This document shows, in pieces, positions 23,843 through 32,803 of a stretch of 64,000 nucleotides of DNA. The notes below the pieces were generated by a model that had not been told where the DNA came from, searched no databases, and saw only the letters and a list, made by a program, of their open reading frames with translations. The stretch comes from Lachnospiraceae bacterium (GTDB lineage: Bacteria; Bacillota; Clostridia; Lachnospirales; Lachnospiraceae): NCBI GenBank assembly GCA_031272985.1, contig JAISSU010000010.1, positions 1-64,000 of the forward strand. Direction: 5' to 3'. The position numbers and the translations under genes are program-made. Every line of letters begins with the position of its first letter. The stretch's first letter is position 1.

Positions 23843-25168
23843 ATGATATTACTTAAGAATATTGAAAAATTGATTTGCGATAGCAATACCATACTGACTG
23901 ATGTGGATTTATTGTCAGAAAACGGCAAGATCACTCAGATAGGAAAGGAACTTAAGTTTCAGGAAGGTGTCGAAGTAATTGATTGCGCAGGCTGCGCGGT
24001 TTTTCCGGGTTTTGTTAATGCACATACACACCTTTATCAGATGCTATTGGTAGGGCAAAGAGATGATTTAACTCTTCAAGATTGGTGTAATGAGGTCTTG
24101 GGTACTACTGTTACGGCTTTGTATTCAAAAATACCTATCAAAGAGCGTGAACGATTCTCTTATTATTGGACAGCGGCCGGTATCTGCGAGATGCTTAAGT
24201 GCGGAATAACTGCTTTTGTGGATATGGATTTAAACTTCGGTCAGGATGGTATATATAAGGCTATAAATGATTCTGGGGTGAAAGGCTACGTCGGCATTGA
24301 ATTAGCTGATTTATTTCTAAGTGATGAACAAGGTTTAAAGAGAGATTTGGCTGAAATAGAAAGACTATTAAAGACATATCCGGGGAACACGGTTTTGACG
24401 CCTTCTGAAGTGAATCTTTGCTCGGCTAAGGCGCTTGAAGAGATAGCAAAATTAAATAAAAATCACTTGCTGCGGGTACAAATTCATGTGAATGAAACCG
24501 CACGTGAAGCTTCGCAATGTTTGTATGAGCGTGGAAAAGCTGAACTAAGTATCTTAAATGGTTATGGGCTATTGTCTCGGTTTTTTTCAGCGGCACATTT
24601 TATTTATTATGATGAAGATGAACTTGAACTGGCTGATGATAATGGCATTTCGATAGTTTATAATCCAAAAAGCAATATGAAACTTGGAAGCGGAATCTGC
24701 CCGATTAGGAAATTATTAGACGCCGGGATCAATATTGCCTTGGGTACTGACGGTCCCGCTTCGAATGATCGTTTGGATATGTTTGAGGAGATGCGAAGCG
24801 GCTTGCTTTTACAAAGAGCGTCCGAGAAAGAAGCGGATATCTTAAGTTCGGCGCAAATGTTCAAGATGGCGACCCTTGGCGGAGCTTATTTATTAGGCAT
24901 TAATGCAGGTGCTCTTAATGTAGGGAAGGCTGCTGATTTTTGTGTTATGCCCCTCGAGAAGCCGCATTTAGGCTATGGGAGCGGCGACATATTCGCGACG
25001 TTGGTTCATTGCGCGATCGCTTCTGATATACGGGACGTCTTTGTAAACGGAAAGGCTGTCGTAATAGACGGGAAAGTACAATGCCTTAACGAAGATGAAA
25101 TAAAAAAAGAATTTTCTGAAATAGTGAAACGCATGAGAGTGGAGGAGCAAAATGTCCGTAAGTCTTAA
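23843..25168 (+). CDS. Amidohydrolase of the TRZ/ATZ family, second copy
   Basis: A 441-residue protein with VNAHTHLYQM (metal HxH), VQIHVNETA (third His), AAHFIYYD and GTDGPASND (catalytic Asp). It belongs to the same broad family as the protein at 15600 but is clearly different in sequence. Members act as 5'-deoxyadenosine, guanine or formiminoglutamate deaminases. AGAGGA precedes the ATG. Its last 17 bases overlap the start of the second mch gene, so the two are tightly coupled, which hints that its product or substrate is related to the C1 step. Confidence 0.82.
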   Translation: MILLKNIEKLICDSNTILTDVDLLSENGKITQIGKELKFQEGVEVIDCAGCAVFPGFVNAHTHLYQMLLVGQRDDLTLQDWCNEVLGTTVTALYSKIPIKERERFSYYWTAAGICEMLKCGITAFVDMDLNFGQDGIYKAINDSGVKGYVGIELADLFLSDEQGLKRDLAEIERLLKTYPGNTVLTPSEVNLCSAKALEEIAKLNKNHLLRVQIHVNETAREASQCLYERGKAELSILNGYGLLSRFFSAAHFIYYDEDELELADDNGISIVYNPKSNMKLGSGICPIRKLLDAGINIALGTDGPASNDRLDMFEEMRSGLLLQRASEKEADILSSAQMFKMATLGGAYLLGINAGALNVGKAADFCVMPLEKPHLGYGSGDIFATLVHCAIASDIRDVFVNGKAVVIDGKVQCLNEDEIKKEFSEIVKRMRVEEQNVRKS

Positions 25169-26126
25169 TCAACTGACATGTAATCTGATTGAAGAAAAAA
25201 TACTGCCGAATTTATGGGAACTTGGGCTTGAAAAACATGTGCTTAATAGTGGAACAACAGTCATTGATTTTGGAATTAATGCTTGCGGCGGTTATGAGGC
25301 GGCGCGTCTTTTTACATTGGTGACTCTCGGCGGTTTGGGAGAAGTTAAATACGCTAACTTAAAGATCGATGACATCGAAGTTCCTTCGGTCGCTGTCAGG
25401 CTTTCAAGACCCCTTGAGAGCGCACTCTCCTCACAGTTTTCCGCGTGGAAAATTAAGCGGGCGGGAGAATATCAGCTTCCGGGTTTTGCTTCCGGCCCCG
25501 CCAGAGCAATAGCTTATCGTGACCCAATTGCAAAGATGTGGACTTATCGTGACAATTACCATAAAACAGCACTCGCATTGCAAACGGCTGAATTACCTGA
25601 TGAGGAGGTCGCAAAGGAAGTCTGTGAAGCCTGCGGCGTCGAGCCTCAAAACGTATATTTATTGGCGGCAAAAACGGGGAGTCTCGTCGGTTGCGTTCAA
25701 ATCGCGGCGCGTATGGCGGAGGTTTCTCTATGGGGCTTGGGAAATTTCGGGTTTCCATTAGAAAAAGTAAAGAGTTTTTCGGGAAGCGCCATAATACCGC
25801 CTGTGGTTTCGGATGAATTAATCGCTATGGATAGGGTGAACTCATCCACTCTTTATGGGTCGATTGCGCGTTACATAGTAGATTGCGAGGATGAGGAAAT
25901 CGAAAAAGTATTGCCGCATATGTATTTTTCAGGAACTCGTCATTATAAAAGGAGTTTTGCGGATTTATACGACGAGGCAGGACGTGACATTTTCAAAATG
26001 GATATTGATGTGCATAAAGTTGCTGTCATTGAAATAACAAATCAAAGAACAGGAAAGACGCATAGGGCGGGAGAAATGAATTACGAAATGCTCGCTAAAA
26101 GCTTCGGATGGTGTGGGAATAAATGA
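25152..26126 (+). CDS. mch: Methenyltetrahydromethanopterin cyclohydrolase (Mch) homolog 2
   Basis: A 324-residue protein that matches archaeal and methylotroph Mch over its length: TTVIDFGINACGGYEAAR near residue 35, FTLVTLGGLGEV, LPGFASGPARA, KTGSLVGCVQIAARM near 190 and FSGSAIIPPV near 215. Mch opens 5,10-methenyl-H4MPT to 5-formyl-H4MPT. In Firmicutes this step is normally done on tetrahydrofolate by FolD or FchA, so its presence is striking. GGAGGAG precedes the ATG. It is coupled to the amidohydrolase upstream and, through ATGA, to the flavoprotein downstream. Confidence 0.85.
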   Translation: MSVSLNQLTCNLIEEKILPNLWELGLEKHVLNSGTTVIDFGINACGGYEAARLFTLVTLGGLGEVKYANLKIDDIEVPSVAVRLSRPLESALSSQFSAWKIKRAGEYQLPGFASGPARAIAYRDPIAKMWTYRDNYHKTALALQTAELPDEEVAKEVCEACGVEPQNVYLLAAKTGSLVGCVQIAARMAEVSLWGLGNFGFPLEKVKSFSGSAIIPPVVSDELIAMDRVNSSTLYGSIARYIVDCEDEEIEKVLPHMYFSGTRHYKRSFADLYDEAGRDIFKMDIDVHKVAVIEITNQRTGKTHRAGEMNYEMLAKSFGWCGNK

Positions 26127-27268
26127 AGAAAATGAAGTTTGATGCAGCCATAATCGGGGGCGGGGTCGTCGGCAGCGCAATAGCCTGGAAATTAGCCTCA
26201 AAGGGCGCAAAAACAGTACTCCTGGAAAAAGATGACATCTGCTCGGGCGCGTCTTGCACTAATCCCGGCTTTTGCGTACTTAGCTATCGTGAAAATGCTC
26301 TTACGATGTCTCTTGCATTAAGGCAACAAAGGCAGTGGGAGAGCTTGCAAGATGAGATAGGGGATGTCGAGTACGAAGCCACAGGCGGATTAATACCTCT
26401 GACTGACGAAAGTCAGGAAGAGGCACTTTCAAAGCTTTGCAGTCACGCAAAAAAGTTAGGCTTAGACGATATAGGACTTATTTCAGCAAAAGAAGCGATA
26501 AATCTGGAGCCTGCTCTGTCAGAAACACGAATAATCGGAGCTTGCTGGTGCCCGGGTGAGGGGAGAGTTAATCCTTTTAAACTAAATCTTCGTATGGCGG
26601 ATAAAGCAAAATCCCTCGGAGCAAAGTTAATGCCCCACACCCCGCTTGAAAAAATGATAGTTGAGAATGGAAGAGTTAAAACCTTAATAACACCTGGAGG
26701 CGAAATAGAGGCAGAGTTAGTAATTCTCGCGACAGGCGCATGGACGAAAGATGCGGCGAAAATGGCCGGTGTCAGTGTCCCTGTTTTTTATGAGCGTGGG
26801 GAGGCTATGGTCAGTATGCCGGTCGCGCCCCTTTTAAAACGCATAATTACGGATGGAGCTTTGTTCACCGGGGCACCTGATGAGAGAGGCTTTGTAATAG
26901 GAGCCGCTCTAACGCAGACCAAGGACGGGAATGTAGTTATCGCGCAGGCGACCACGCGCCCTTCTAATTACGATAAAAGCAATACCTTAGAGGGTATGAA
27001 ACGGGTAGCCGAGCGAGCATTATATTTATTCCCCACACTAAATGAACTGGAAATCATCCGCATGTGGAGCGGTCTTGTTTCATATACTGCTGATAAGCAG
27101 CCTATTTTCGGTATATACCGTGACATAGAGAATCTCTTTATAGTAAACTCATTTCACAGCGCAATAGCTATATCTCCACTAATCGCAGAAATGGTGGCGG
27201 ATTACTGGAAAACGGGAATAATACCGCAAGAGGCGAAAGCTTATACGCCGAATCGCTTCAATACTTGA
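26123..27268 (+). CDS. DAO-family FAD-dependent oxidoreductase (glycine/sarcosine oxidase, HcnC-like)
   Basis: A 381-residue flavoprotein with the FAD motif AAIIGGGVVGSAIAW and a second substrate domain with GGLIPLTD, ending GLVSYTADKQPIFG and NSFHSAIAISPLIAE. Related proteins oxidise glycine, sarcosine, proline or hydroxyproline, usually as the beta subunit of an HcnABC-type complex. The matching 2Fe-2S/FAD/BFD/4Fe-4S subunits lie at 9951-12079 and share the palindrome-controlled region, so the complex may be assembled from both operons. Oxidation of an N-methyl amine by this enzyme could itself produce a C1 unit. Confidence 0.78.
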   Translation: MKKMKFDAAIIGGGVVGSAIAWKLASKGAKTVLLEKDDICSGASCTNPGFCVLSYRENALTMSLALRQQRQWESLQDEIGDVEYEATGGLIPLTDESQEEALSKLCSHAKKLGLDDIGLISAKEAINLEPALSETRIIGACWCPGEGRVNPFKLNLRMADKAKSLGAKLMPHTPLEKMIVENGRVKTLITPGGEIEAELVILATGAWTKDAAKMAGVSVPVFYERGEAMVSMPVAPLLKRIITDGALFTGAPDERGFVIGAALTQTKDGNVVIAQATTRPSNYDKSNTLEGMKRVAERALYLFPTLNELEIIRMWSGLVSYTADKQPIFGIYRDIENLFIVNSFHSAIAISPLIAEMVADYWKTGIIPQEAKAYTPNRFNT

Positions 27269-27313
27269 CTATATTATCGGTAATAGTAGGTAATGAATAG
27301 AATGAATAATCAA

Positions 27314-28702
27314 TTAGTTGACGAATATGCCGATTGGTTCACTTTGGATTTTATTTTTGAGGGCTACCAATACTCCTCTTAAGAACACCATCTCCACAGA
27401 GCAATTTACCTCTGTCCCCTCCCATATTGAATAATCAGCATTAATTTTTTCGTTTGCAGCAGAAAGTATTCGCTTCTTATTCGGGTTTATCAGAATCAGA
27501 TCCGCATCAGAGCCCACTTCAATCACTCCCTTTTCAGGGTACAGCCCATATAGTCTTGCGGGAGTTTCTGATGTCAGTTTGGAAAATTCCGATAATGTAA
27601 TGAGCCCCTTTCCGACCCCTTGCGAAAATAGCAAAGATACCATGTTTTCACAGCCTCCTACCCCGAAAAGCGCTTCAAAGCAAGAGGGCTTTTTTAGCTT
27701 GTCCGATAAATTAAACGGACAATGATCGGTAGATATAACGCTGATATCACCTGACGCGACGAGATTCATAAGAGTTTCACTGTCTTTTTCGGTTCGAAGC
27801 GGGGGGGACATTATATAACGCTCGGGCGCAAGCCCTGAATAAACCCTTTCATTTAATAACAGATAATGAGGACAAGTTTCGGCATAAACGAGCACCCCTC
27901 GTTTCTTTGCAGCTTTCACTAAAAGCGCCGCTTCTGCTGTGGAGATATGTGCAATGATAGTAGGGACACCACTTTTCTCACAAAGTTCTATGAGCTTTTT
28001 AACAGCGAAAACTTCCGCCTCGGGAGGTCTCGCCTTGGGGTGGAACTTTGCGGCAGTTTGGCCTTTATTAATAAGCCTATTTTTGGCATTATTAAGAATG
28101 TTATCATCCTCACAATGTGCGAGAATGGAAAAGCCGTCTTCCTTTGCCTGCCCATATAGCTTCGATAATTGCTCATAAGAGAGCATATCGTTCCCGTAGG
28201 TGGTATATACTTTTAAGACTTTTAATCCTTCGGATTTGATTTCCTTAAGGGTAGAATAATCCTGCGGGAATGCACCCGTGACCTCCATATGAAGCTGATA
28301 ATCACAAAATGTCTTCCCATCGGCATCTGCGCGGCGTTTGTTGATAGCGTCGATCCAATTTTTATCCTGAATTGGACTTGCAAAATCAATTATAGTAGTC
28401 GTCCCGCCGCAAATCGCTCCTTTTGTCCCCGAATAAAAGTCATCAGCATTGTAGCCTCCGTCAGAGGTCGGCATATGAAAATGCACATGGGAATCTATTG
28501 CACCGGGAAGAAGGATTAGTCCTGTCGCGTCAATTGAATTAACTTTTTGCCGATCGGATGAGCAACAGTCTGATTTTGAGCAATCTGTTTTAGGAACGAT
28601 TGCCGATATAATGCCATCATTAACTAAAACGTCACCGATTTCTGCTTTATCGGGGGTCACAACTGTCGCATTTTTTATTAGAAAAGAGTTTGATTTTGAC
28701 AT
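27314..28702 (-). CDS. hydA: Dihydropyrimidinase / D-hydantoinase
   Basis: A 462-residue cyclic amidohydrolase. Metal motif DSHVHFH; the carboxylated lysine lies in GLKVLKVYTTY; further ligands are in AHCEDD, IIAHIST and STDHCPF. It hydrolyses the ring amide of dihydropyrimidines or hydantoins. The start ATG at 28702 has AAAGGA 7 bases upstream; a longer reading would run through the promoter region. An odd Cys/Ser-rich insert (SKSDCCSSDRQ) sits near residue 40. It is transcribed away from the xdh genes from a region holding operator copy 2; a perfect minus-strand -10 is at 28748-28743 with no good -35. Confidence 0.88.
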   Translation of the reverse strand: MSKSNSFLIKNATVVTPDKAEIGDVLVNDGIISAIVPKTDCSKSDCCSSDRQKVNSIDATGLILLPGAIDSHVHFHMPTSDGGYNADDFYSGTKGAICGGTTTIIDFASPIQDKNWIDAINKRRADADGKTFCDYQLHMEVTGAFPQDYSTLKEIKSEGLKVLKVYTTYGNDMLSYEQLSKLYGQAKEDGFSILAHCEDDNILNNAKNRLINKGQTAAKFHPKARPPEAEVFAVKKLIELCEKSGVPTIIAHISTAEAALLVKAAKKRGVLVYAETCPHYLLLNERVYSGLAPERYIMSPPLRTEKDSETLMNLVASGDISVISTDHCPFNLSDKLKKPSCFEALFGVGGCENMVSLLFSQGVGKGLITLSEFSKLTSETPARLYGLYPEKGVIEVGSDADLILINPNKKRILSAANEKINADYSIWEGTEVNCSVEMVFLRGVLVALKNKIQSEPIGIFVN

Positions 28703-28771
28703 GACAGGTTCCTTTACATAAAGGGTAAAAGGCTTCTTGATGATTATAGCATGACGTTTGAAAAAGTACCT

Positions 28772-28785
28772 TGCACATTTGTGCA
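28772..28785. promoter_or_regulatory. Operator copy 2 of the 14-bp palindrome
   Basis: TGCACA-TT-TGTGCA. It lies between hydA and the first molybdenum hydroxylase. It is centred about 42 bases before the likely hydA start, where a -35 would normally be and none is recognisable, a position typical of an activator; it is about 78 bases before the xdh start. Confidence 0.65.
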
Positions 28786-28822
28786 TATGAGTAAGCAAAG
28801 CGAGGCTAACGCGCATTTTTAT

Positions 28823-28850
28823 TGTTTTGAACCCCTAATTTTGCTATACT
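28823..28850 (+). promoter_or_regulatory. Probable promoter of the xdh operon
   Basis: TTGTTT at 28823-28828 and TATACT at 28845-28850 with a 16-base spacer. The -35 is weak. Confidence 0.4.
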
Positions 28851-28907
28851 TTTCAATATAAATATCCACTTTTATTTCATAATATCGAAACCGGATGGTG
28901 ATTTGTA

Positions 28908-31229
28908 ATGGCATTGTACGGGCAAAAACAATTCCATATTGTTAACCACAGTGTGCCACGCGAGGATGGTTTTGATAAGGTGACGGGGCGCGCGACTTAT
29001 GCCGCTGATATAAAGTATCCGAATATGATTTACGCCGCTATGCTTCGCCTTGTCGGTGTTGCGAGCGCAAAAGTTACGAAAATCGACACGTCCAAAGCCC
29101 TAAAGTTGGCCGGCGTCTTAGCGGTCTTTACCGCGGATTCTTTCCCTAAAATGAAAAGCTGGGCGAGGTATTTCTATATTACCGACACAGTGCGTTATGT
29201 AGGTGATGTAATTGCAATAATTGCCGCCGAAACTTATGCAATCGCAGAGGAAGCTAAAAAACTCATTCATGTCACGTATGAAGAATTGCCTGCGGTTTTT
29301 GACATCAGAGAGGCAATGAAAGAGGGTGCGCATCCCGTACATGAGGAATACCCCGATAATATTTTTACAGACTCTATTTATACATTAAGAAAAGGTGATA
29401 CTGAAAAAGGCTTTGAGCAGGCGGACTTAATAATCGAGCGAACTTATGAAACACAGTATGCAGAGCATGCCTATATAGAGCCGGAGGCGGTGGTGGCATC
29501 AGAAGACTCTTCAAACGGAGAAATGACTATACACGCCTCCGCACAAAATCCTTTTTTTACCAGACGGTATGTCGCAGACATTTTACAGATACCGCTTAAT
29601 CGCGTACATATAATTCAAGAGACATTGGGAGGCTCTTTCGGGGGGAAAGAGGAGGGCGTCGGTCTGCTTGCAGCACGTGCGGCTTTTGTCTGTCACGTGC
29701 TGCACAGACCCGTGAAAATGGTGTACACCCGTGAGGAATCGATTTTAGAGAGCAGCAAAAGACATCCTTTTTTACTTACATATCGTGCCGGAGTAAAAAA
29801 GGACGGCAGAATCGTCGCATGGGAAGCCACCCAAATCGGAAATTCGGGAGCTTATAATAATCAGACGCAATTCTTAAACTGGCGTGCGTGCGCTCACTGT
29901 GCGGGGGCGTATGATATCCCGAACATTAAGTCAAAGACCTTCGGGGTTTTCACAAATAATGTACATTCGGGTGCTTTTAGGGGATATTCGAGTCCGCAGC
30001 TATTATTTGCACAGGAGCAATTCATCGAGGAAATCGCCGAAGAACTGGGGATGGAGCCTTTGAAATTACGTCTCATAAATTGTCTGAGGGATGGAAGTAC
30101 TGTGGCTACCGGAGCAAAGGTGAGCGAGGTACTGCTTCCCGATATCATTGAATACACAGCAAAACAAACCGATTATACAAAGAAATATGAACAAAACAAA
30201 ACTCAATCAGGACGTATACGTAAAGGTATCGGTATGGCAATATCACACAGGGGCTGCGGATATGGTGCGGAGTCACCCGATGCCGCGGGCGCGTTTTTAA
30301 TTGTCAATGAGGATGCTTCAGTTTTGCTTCATTCGGGAATAGCCGAAAATGGTCAGGGCTTAAAAACAGTATATTGTCAGATAGCTGCGGAAGCACTCGG
30401 AGTTCCATATGAGAATATCCGATTTTTCGGTACGGATACGCACCGAATACCTGATTGCGGGATGACTGTAGCCTCCAGAGGTACTGTCATGGGTTCACAG
30501 GCAGTAAAAAAGGCAGGCGAAAAACTGAATTTGATTTTGCGCGAGCATGCCTGTACGCTCGGCTTTTTTGATTCAGGAAAGGGCGGCGCGCCTAATGACC
30601 GAATAGCGCAGGATTTAGTCCTTCGAGAGGGACATATTTTTGATCCTTCTTACCATGAATATCAGGTTCCTTTGGCTGATGTCACTAATATTGCGTTATG
30701 GAAGGGGCTCAATATGGCCGCCTATGAGTGGCATGTACCCGATCCATGTATTCAGGAGCATGATACGCAGCAGGGTAGGGCTTTTCCGACATATTCCTAC
30801 ACTTGCGTGGTTGCGGAATTAGAGGTGGATACAGGGACCGGCGAGGTTACTCTAAAAAATGTCCACAGTAGTCATGATGTCGGGACAGCGATAAACCCCG
30901 CGTTAATAAAAGGGCAAATCTACGGGGGCATTGTAATGGGATGGGGCTATGCTTCCATGGAAGAAGTAGTACTGAAAAACGGAATCGTCGGCAGTCGTAA
31001 TTTAGATGAATATCTGATACCTACGGCAATGGATATGCCGAACATGAAGGTTTCGATTTTTGAATGTGATGACAATAGCGGGACATACGGAGCAAAAAGC
31101 GTAGGGGAACCGGCAATAGAATGCGTGGCGGCGGCAATAGCAAATGCCCTTTACAATGCTACCGGAAGGCGAATTCGCTGTAATCCGGCGGGGCTTGAAA
31201 ATGTACTAATCGGGCGGAAATTATGGTAG
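28908..31229 (+). CDS. xdhA: Xanthine dehydrogenase-family molybdenum-binding subunit 1
   Basis: A 773-residue molybdenum hydroxylase large subunit. An N-terminal fold (VPREDGFDKVTGRATYAAD) is followed by the Mo-cofactor domains with GGSFGGKEEG, the arginine-containing GAFRGYSSPQ that corresponds to the substrate-contacting Arg loop of xanthine dehydrogenase, and GAKSVGEPA with the catalytic Glu. It hydroxylates an N-heterocyclic carbon in the cytosol. It overlaps the FAD subunit by 7 bases. The substrate is probably a purine, judging from the neighbours, but other heterocycles are possible. Confidence 0.9.
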   Translation: MALYGQKQFHIVNHSVPREDGFDKVTGRATYAADIKYPNMIYAAMLRLVGVASAKVTKIDTSKALKLAGVLAVFTADSFPKMKSWARYFYITDTVRYVGDVIAIIAAETYAIAEEAKKLIHVTYEELPAVFDIREAMKEGAHPVHEEYPDNIFTDSIYTLRKGDTEKGFEQADLIIERTYETQYAEHAYIEPEAVVASEDSSNGEMTIHASAQNPFFTRRYVADILQIPLNRVHIIQETLGGSFGGKEEGVGLLAARAAFVCHVLHRPVKMVYTREESILESSKRHPFLLTYRAGVKKDGRIVAWEATQIGNSGAYNNQTQFLNWRACAHCAGAYDIPNIKSKTFGVFTNNVHSGAFRGYSSPQLLFAQEQFIEEIAEELGMEPLKLRLINCLRDGSTVATGAKVSEVLLPDIIEYTAKQTDYTKKYEQNKTQSGRIRKGIGMAISHRGCGYGAESPDAAGAFLIVNEDASVLLHSGIAENGQGLKTVYCQIAAEALGVPYENIRFFGTDTHRIPDCGMTVASRGTVMGSQAVKKAGEKLNLILREHACTLGFFDSGKGGAPNDRIAQDLVLREGHIFDPSYHEYQVPLADVTNIALWKGLNMAAYEWHVPDPCIQEHDTQQGRAFPTYSYTCVVAELEVDTGTGEVTLKNVHSSHDVGTAINPALIKGQIYGGIVMGWGYASMEEVVLKNGIVGSRNLDEYLIPTAMDMPNMKVSIFECDDNSGTYGAKSVGEPAIECVAAAIANALYNATGRRIRCNPAGLENVLIGRKLW

Positions 31230-32137
31230 ACGAAAAAGATTATCTTGTTGCAAATAACTTAAATGAAGCCAAAGTGCTCATGCACGAGCATTGCGGAAAT
31301 ATTCATGTCCTTGCCGGTGGCACGGATTTAATGGTTGCGCTTCGGGAAGGTAAACGCTCAGGCAGAGATACTACTTATTTATTGGACATTAGCAACATAC
31401 AGGAACTGAAAGCAATTGAAAGAAAAAAAGTAACCATTTCGGATGAAGATTGCAATACAAATGAAGATTATATCCGCATTGGAGCCATGGTGACTTTTGA
31501 TGAGGCGGCACATTCGGGATTACTATTAAAAACTGCGGGAGCTCTTTGTGAAGCTGCGAAAAGTGTAGGCGCCCAGCAAATCAGGAATGTGGCGACCATT
31601 GGAGGTAATGTCTGTAATGCTGCCGTGGCGGCGGATTCGCTTTCAGCTTTAACCATACTGGATGCGAAAGTTGTTTTAGAAGACTTAAGGGGAGAAAGAG
31701 TACTTTCGATAGGGGAATTTATTACAGGTCCCGGAAAAACAGCCATTAATGAAGACGAGCTTTTGACAGAAATCAGATTTAAGCCTTTAGAGGACTATTA
31801 TTCGGCTTTCGTTAAACTCGGACGAAGAAAAGCCTTGGCAATATCCAGAATGAATGTTGCGGCAGCACTCGCATTTGAAGACGAAAAAATCACTGAGGCA
31901 AGAATCTCCCCCGGATGCGTTTTTGCGACTCCACGAAGAGTTCAAAGTGCAGAAAAGATTCTTATTGGCGAATCACCCTCTGAAGAACTCTTTATGGAGG
32001 CAGGAGAAGAGGTTTCCAAAGAAATGGTTAGAATCACAGGAAGACGCTGGTCAACGGATTATAAATATCCGGCATTATCGGCGGTAACGTTCAAAGCTCT
32101 TGCTATAGCATATAATCAAGCAAAGTCCGACACATGA
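31223..32137 (+). CDS. xdhB: Xanthine dehydrogenase-family FAD-binding subunit
   Basis: A 304-residue protein with the FAD-binding pattern VLAGGTDLMVALREGK near residue 28 and QIRNVATIGGNVCNA near residue 115. It takes electrons from the two [2Fe-2S] clusters of the small subunit to NAD+ or another acceptor. Only one FAD gene is present for the two Mo/Fe-S pairs of this locus. It is translationally coupled to the Mo subunit upstream. Confidence 0.9.
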   Translation: MVDEKDYLVANNLNEAKVLMHEHCGNIHVLAGGTDLMVALREGKRSGRDTTYLLDISNIQELKAIERKKVTISDEDCNTNEDYIRIGAMVTFDEAAHSGLLLKTAGALCEAAKSVGAQQIRNVATIGGNVCNAAVAADSLSALTILDAKVVLEDLRGERVLSIGEFITGPGKTAINEDELLTEIRFKPLEDYYSAFVKLGRRKALAISRMNVAAALAFEDEKITEARISPGCVFATPRRVQSAEKILIGESPSEELFMEAGEEVSKEMVRITGRRWSTDYKYPALSAVTFKALAIAYNQAKSDT

Positions 32138-32234
32138 AGTTATAACATATTACTAAATATACATAGAGATAGGAAATTGGCAATCATAACTAAATAAGCG
32201 TAGATTAAACATAAGGATTTTAAAGTGGAGCACA

Positions 32235-32717
32235 ATGCAGAAACTAAAGTTTGTGTTAAATGGAAAATGCGTCGAAGTTGAGGTAGAAGGGTGTGCCCGT
32301 CTGATTGATGTAATACGGGAAAACCTCGGTCTTACAGGCACAAAAGAGGGCTGCGGAATCGGTGAATGCGGTGCCTGCACTGTTATTATTGACGGTGATG
32401 CGGTTGACTCGTGTCTTTATCCTGCTCTTCGGGCACAGGGAAAGAATGTAACCACGATAGAAGGACTCGCAAAGGATGGGAGGTTATCTGCCCTGCAGCA
32501 GGCAGTTTTGGATCATCATGCTCTGCAATGCGGTTTTTGCACACCGGGCTTTATTATGAGCGCCACAGCTCTTCTGAATAAAAATCCGAAACCATCGCGC
32601 GAAGAAATAAAAAATGCGATAGCCGGAAATCTGTGTCGGTGCACAGGGTATGAACAAATGATAGAAGCTGTGCTGGATGCGAGCGGGCAAACCGAAATCG
32701 ATAATGATAGCGCTTAA
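32235..32717 (+). CDS. xdhC: Xanthine dehydrogenase-family [2Fe-2S] subunit 1
   Basis: A 160-residue two-cluster protein. The plant-type cluster motif is CGIGECGACTV near residue 42; the second cluster motif is CGFCTPGF with CRCTGYE near residues 100-136. The start has GTGGAG 4 bases upstream. It completes the first Mo/FAD/Fe-S set. The 86 bases after it hold only a weak GCACTT/AAGTGC inverted repeat (32722-32752). Confidence 0.92.
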   Translation: MQKLKFVLNGKCVEVEVEGCARLIDVIRENLGLTGTKEGCGIGECGACTVIIDGDAVDSCLYPALRAQGKNVTTIEGLAKDGRLSALQQAVLDHHALQCGFCTPGFIMSATALLNKNPKPSREEIKNAIAGNLCRCTGYEQMIEAVLDASGQTEIDNDSA

Positions 32718-32803
32718 TGCCGCACTTAGGCGTTAATAAGTAAAATAAGTGCAAAGAATGCGGGCAATCATACAAAATAAACTTGGTAAGGAGAATGAGA
32801 GGG

